Below, one piece after another: positions 42,227 through 42,238 of a stretch of DNA of 42,238 bases; the stretch's first letter is position 1; every line of letters begins with the position of its first letter. Origin of the DNA: Chara braunii (lineage: Eukaryota; Streptophyta; Charophyceae; Charales; Characeae); contig BFEA01000049.1 in NCBI GenBank assembly GCA_003427395.1, positions 4,038,469 to 4,080,706 on the forward strand, given 5' to 3'. Position numbers and translations under genes: made by a program. The notes below the pieces were generated by a model. That model saw nothing but the letters and a program-made list of their open reading frames with translations. It ran no database searches and had not been told where the DNA came from.

Positions 42227-42238
42227 CGCAGACCCAAA

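Overview
The window looks like repeat-dense nuclear DNA of a streptophyte (plant or charophyte alga). The reasons are chromodomain-bearing Ty3/gypsy retrotransposons with initiator-Met-tRNA primer sites, a LINE tail, a hAT-like element, and degenerate fragments of plant-type mitochondrial genes (nad7, ccmC, nad6, cox1). The style of the gypsy families suggests a Chara-like alga, but that is inference. I found no intact host protein-coding gene; almost every long reading frame is a broken transposon frame, an organelle fragment or a low-complexity artefact.

Layout. 1-420 is a GC-rich minisatellite with a 117-bp higher-order period. About 1600-2290 is a copy of an LTR-like repeat that recurs, in the same orientation, at 31240-31640. 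From 2405 to about 29985 lies a very large imperfect inverted repeat. The left arm (2405-7506) is homologous, reversed, to the right arm (13932-18443, 27521-28015 and 29385-29985). The right arm is broken by two insertions: a 9-kb Ty3/gypsy element (18444-27520) and a mitochondrial-like segment (about 28016-29384). The centre (7507-13931) holds an old LTR that was split by a younger element of its own family (7533-12534, perfect 5-bp target duplication GAAGG). That younger element was in turn split by a roughly 1-kb hAT-like element (9842-10845, perfect 8-bp target duplication ATCCAAAC).

The most unusual signal is inside the arms. A series of about ten short hairpins per arm shares an almost constant 19-20-nt loop, while the stems differ from hairpin to hairpin and stay complementary. 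Matching hairpins in the two arms keep their pairing through G-U or compensatory changes. The wobbles are nearly all G-U on one strand only (left arm minus, right arm plus), which argues for a structured RNA with a defined sense strand.

To the right, 30230-31969 is a long LTR-like sequence followed by a tRNA primer site and a polypyrimidine minisatellite. It is followed by a LINE ORF2 tail (33025-33861), a solo LTR with target duplication (34141-35465), two copies of an A-rich dispersed repeat (about 36000-36560 and 39400-40070), a foldback hairpin (37482-37655), a roughly 101-114-bp minisatellite (40195-40660), a frameshifted cox1 fragment (about 41250-41540) and a pair of GC-rich hairpins at the very end. 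Gaps of N lie at 10376-10667 and 24828-24882, with scattered Ns at 23314-23315 and 36779-36788.
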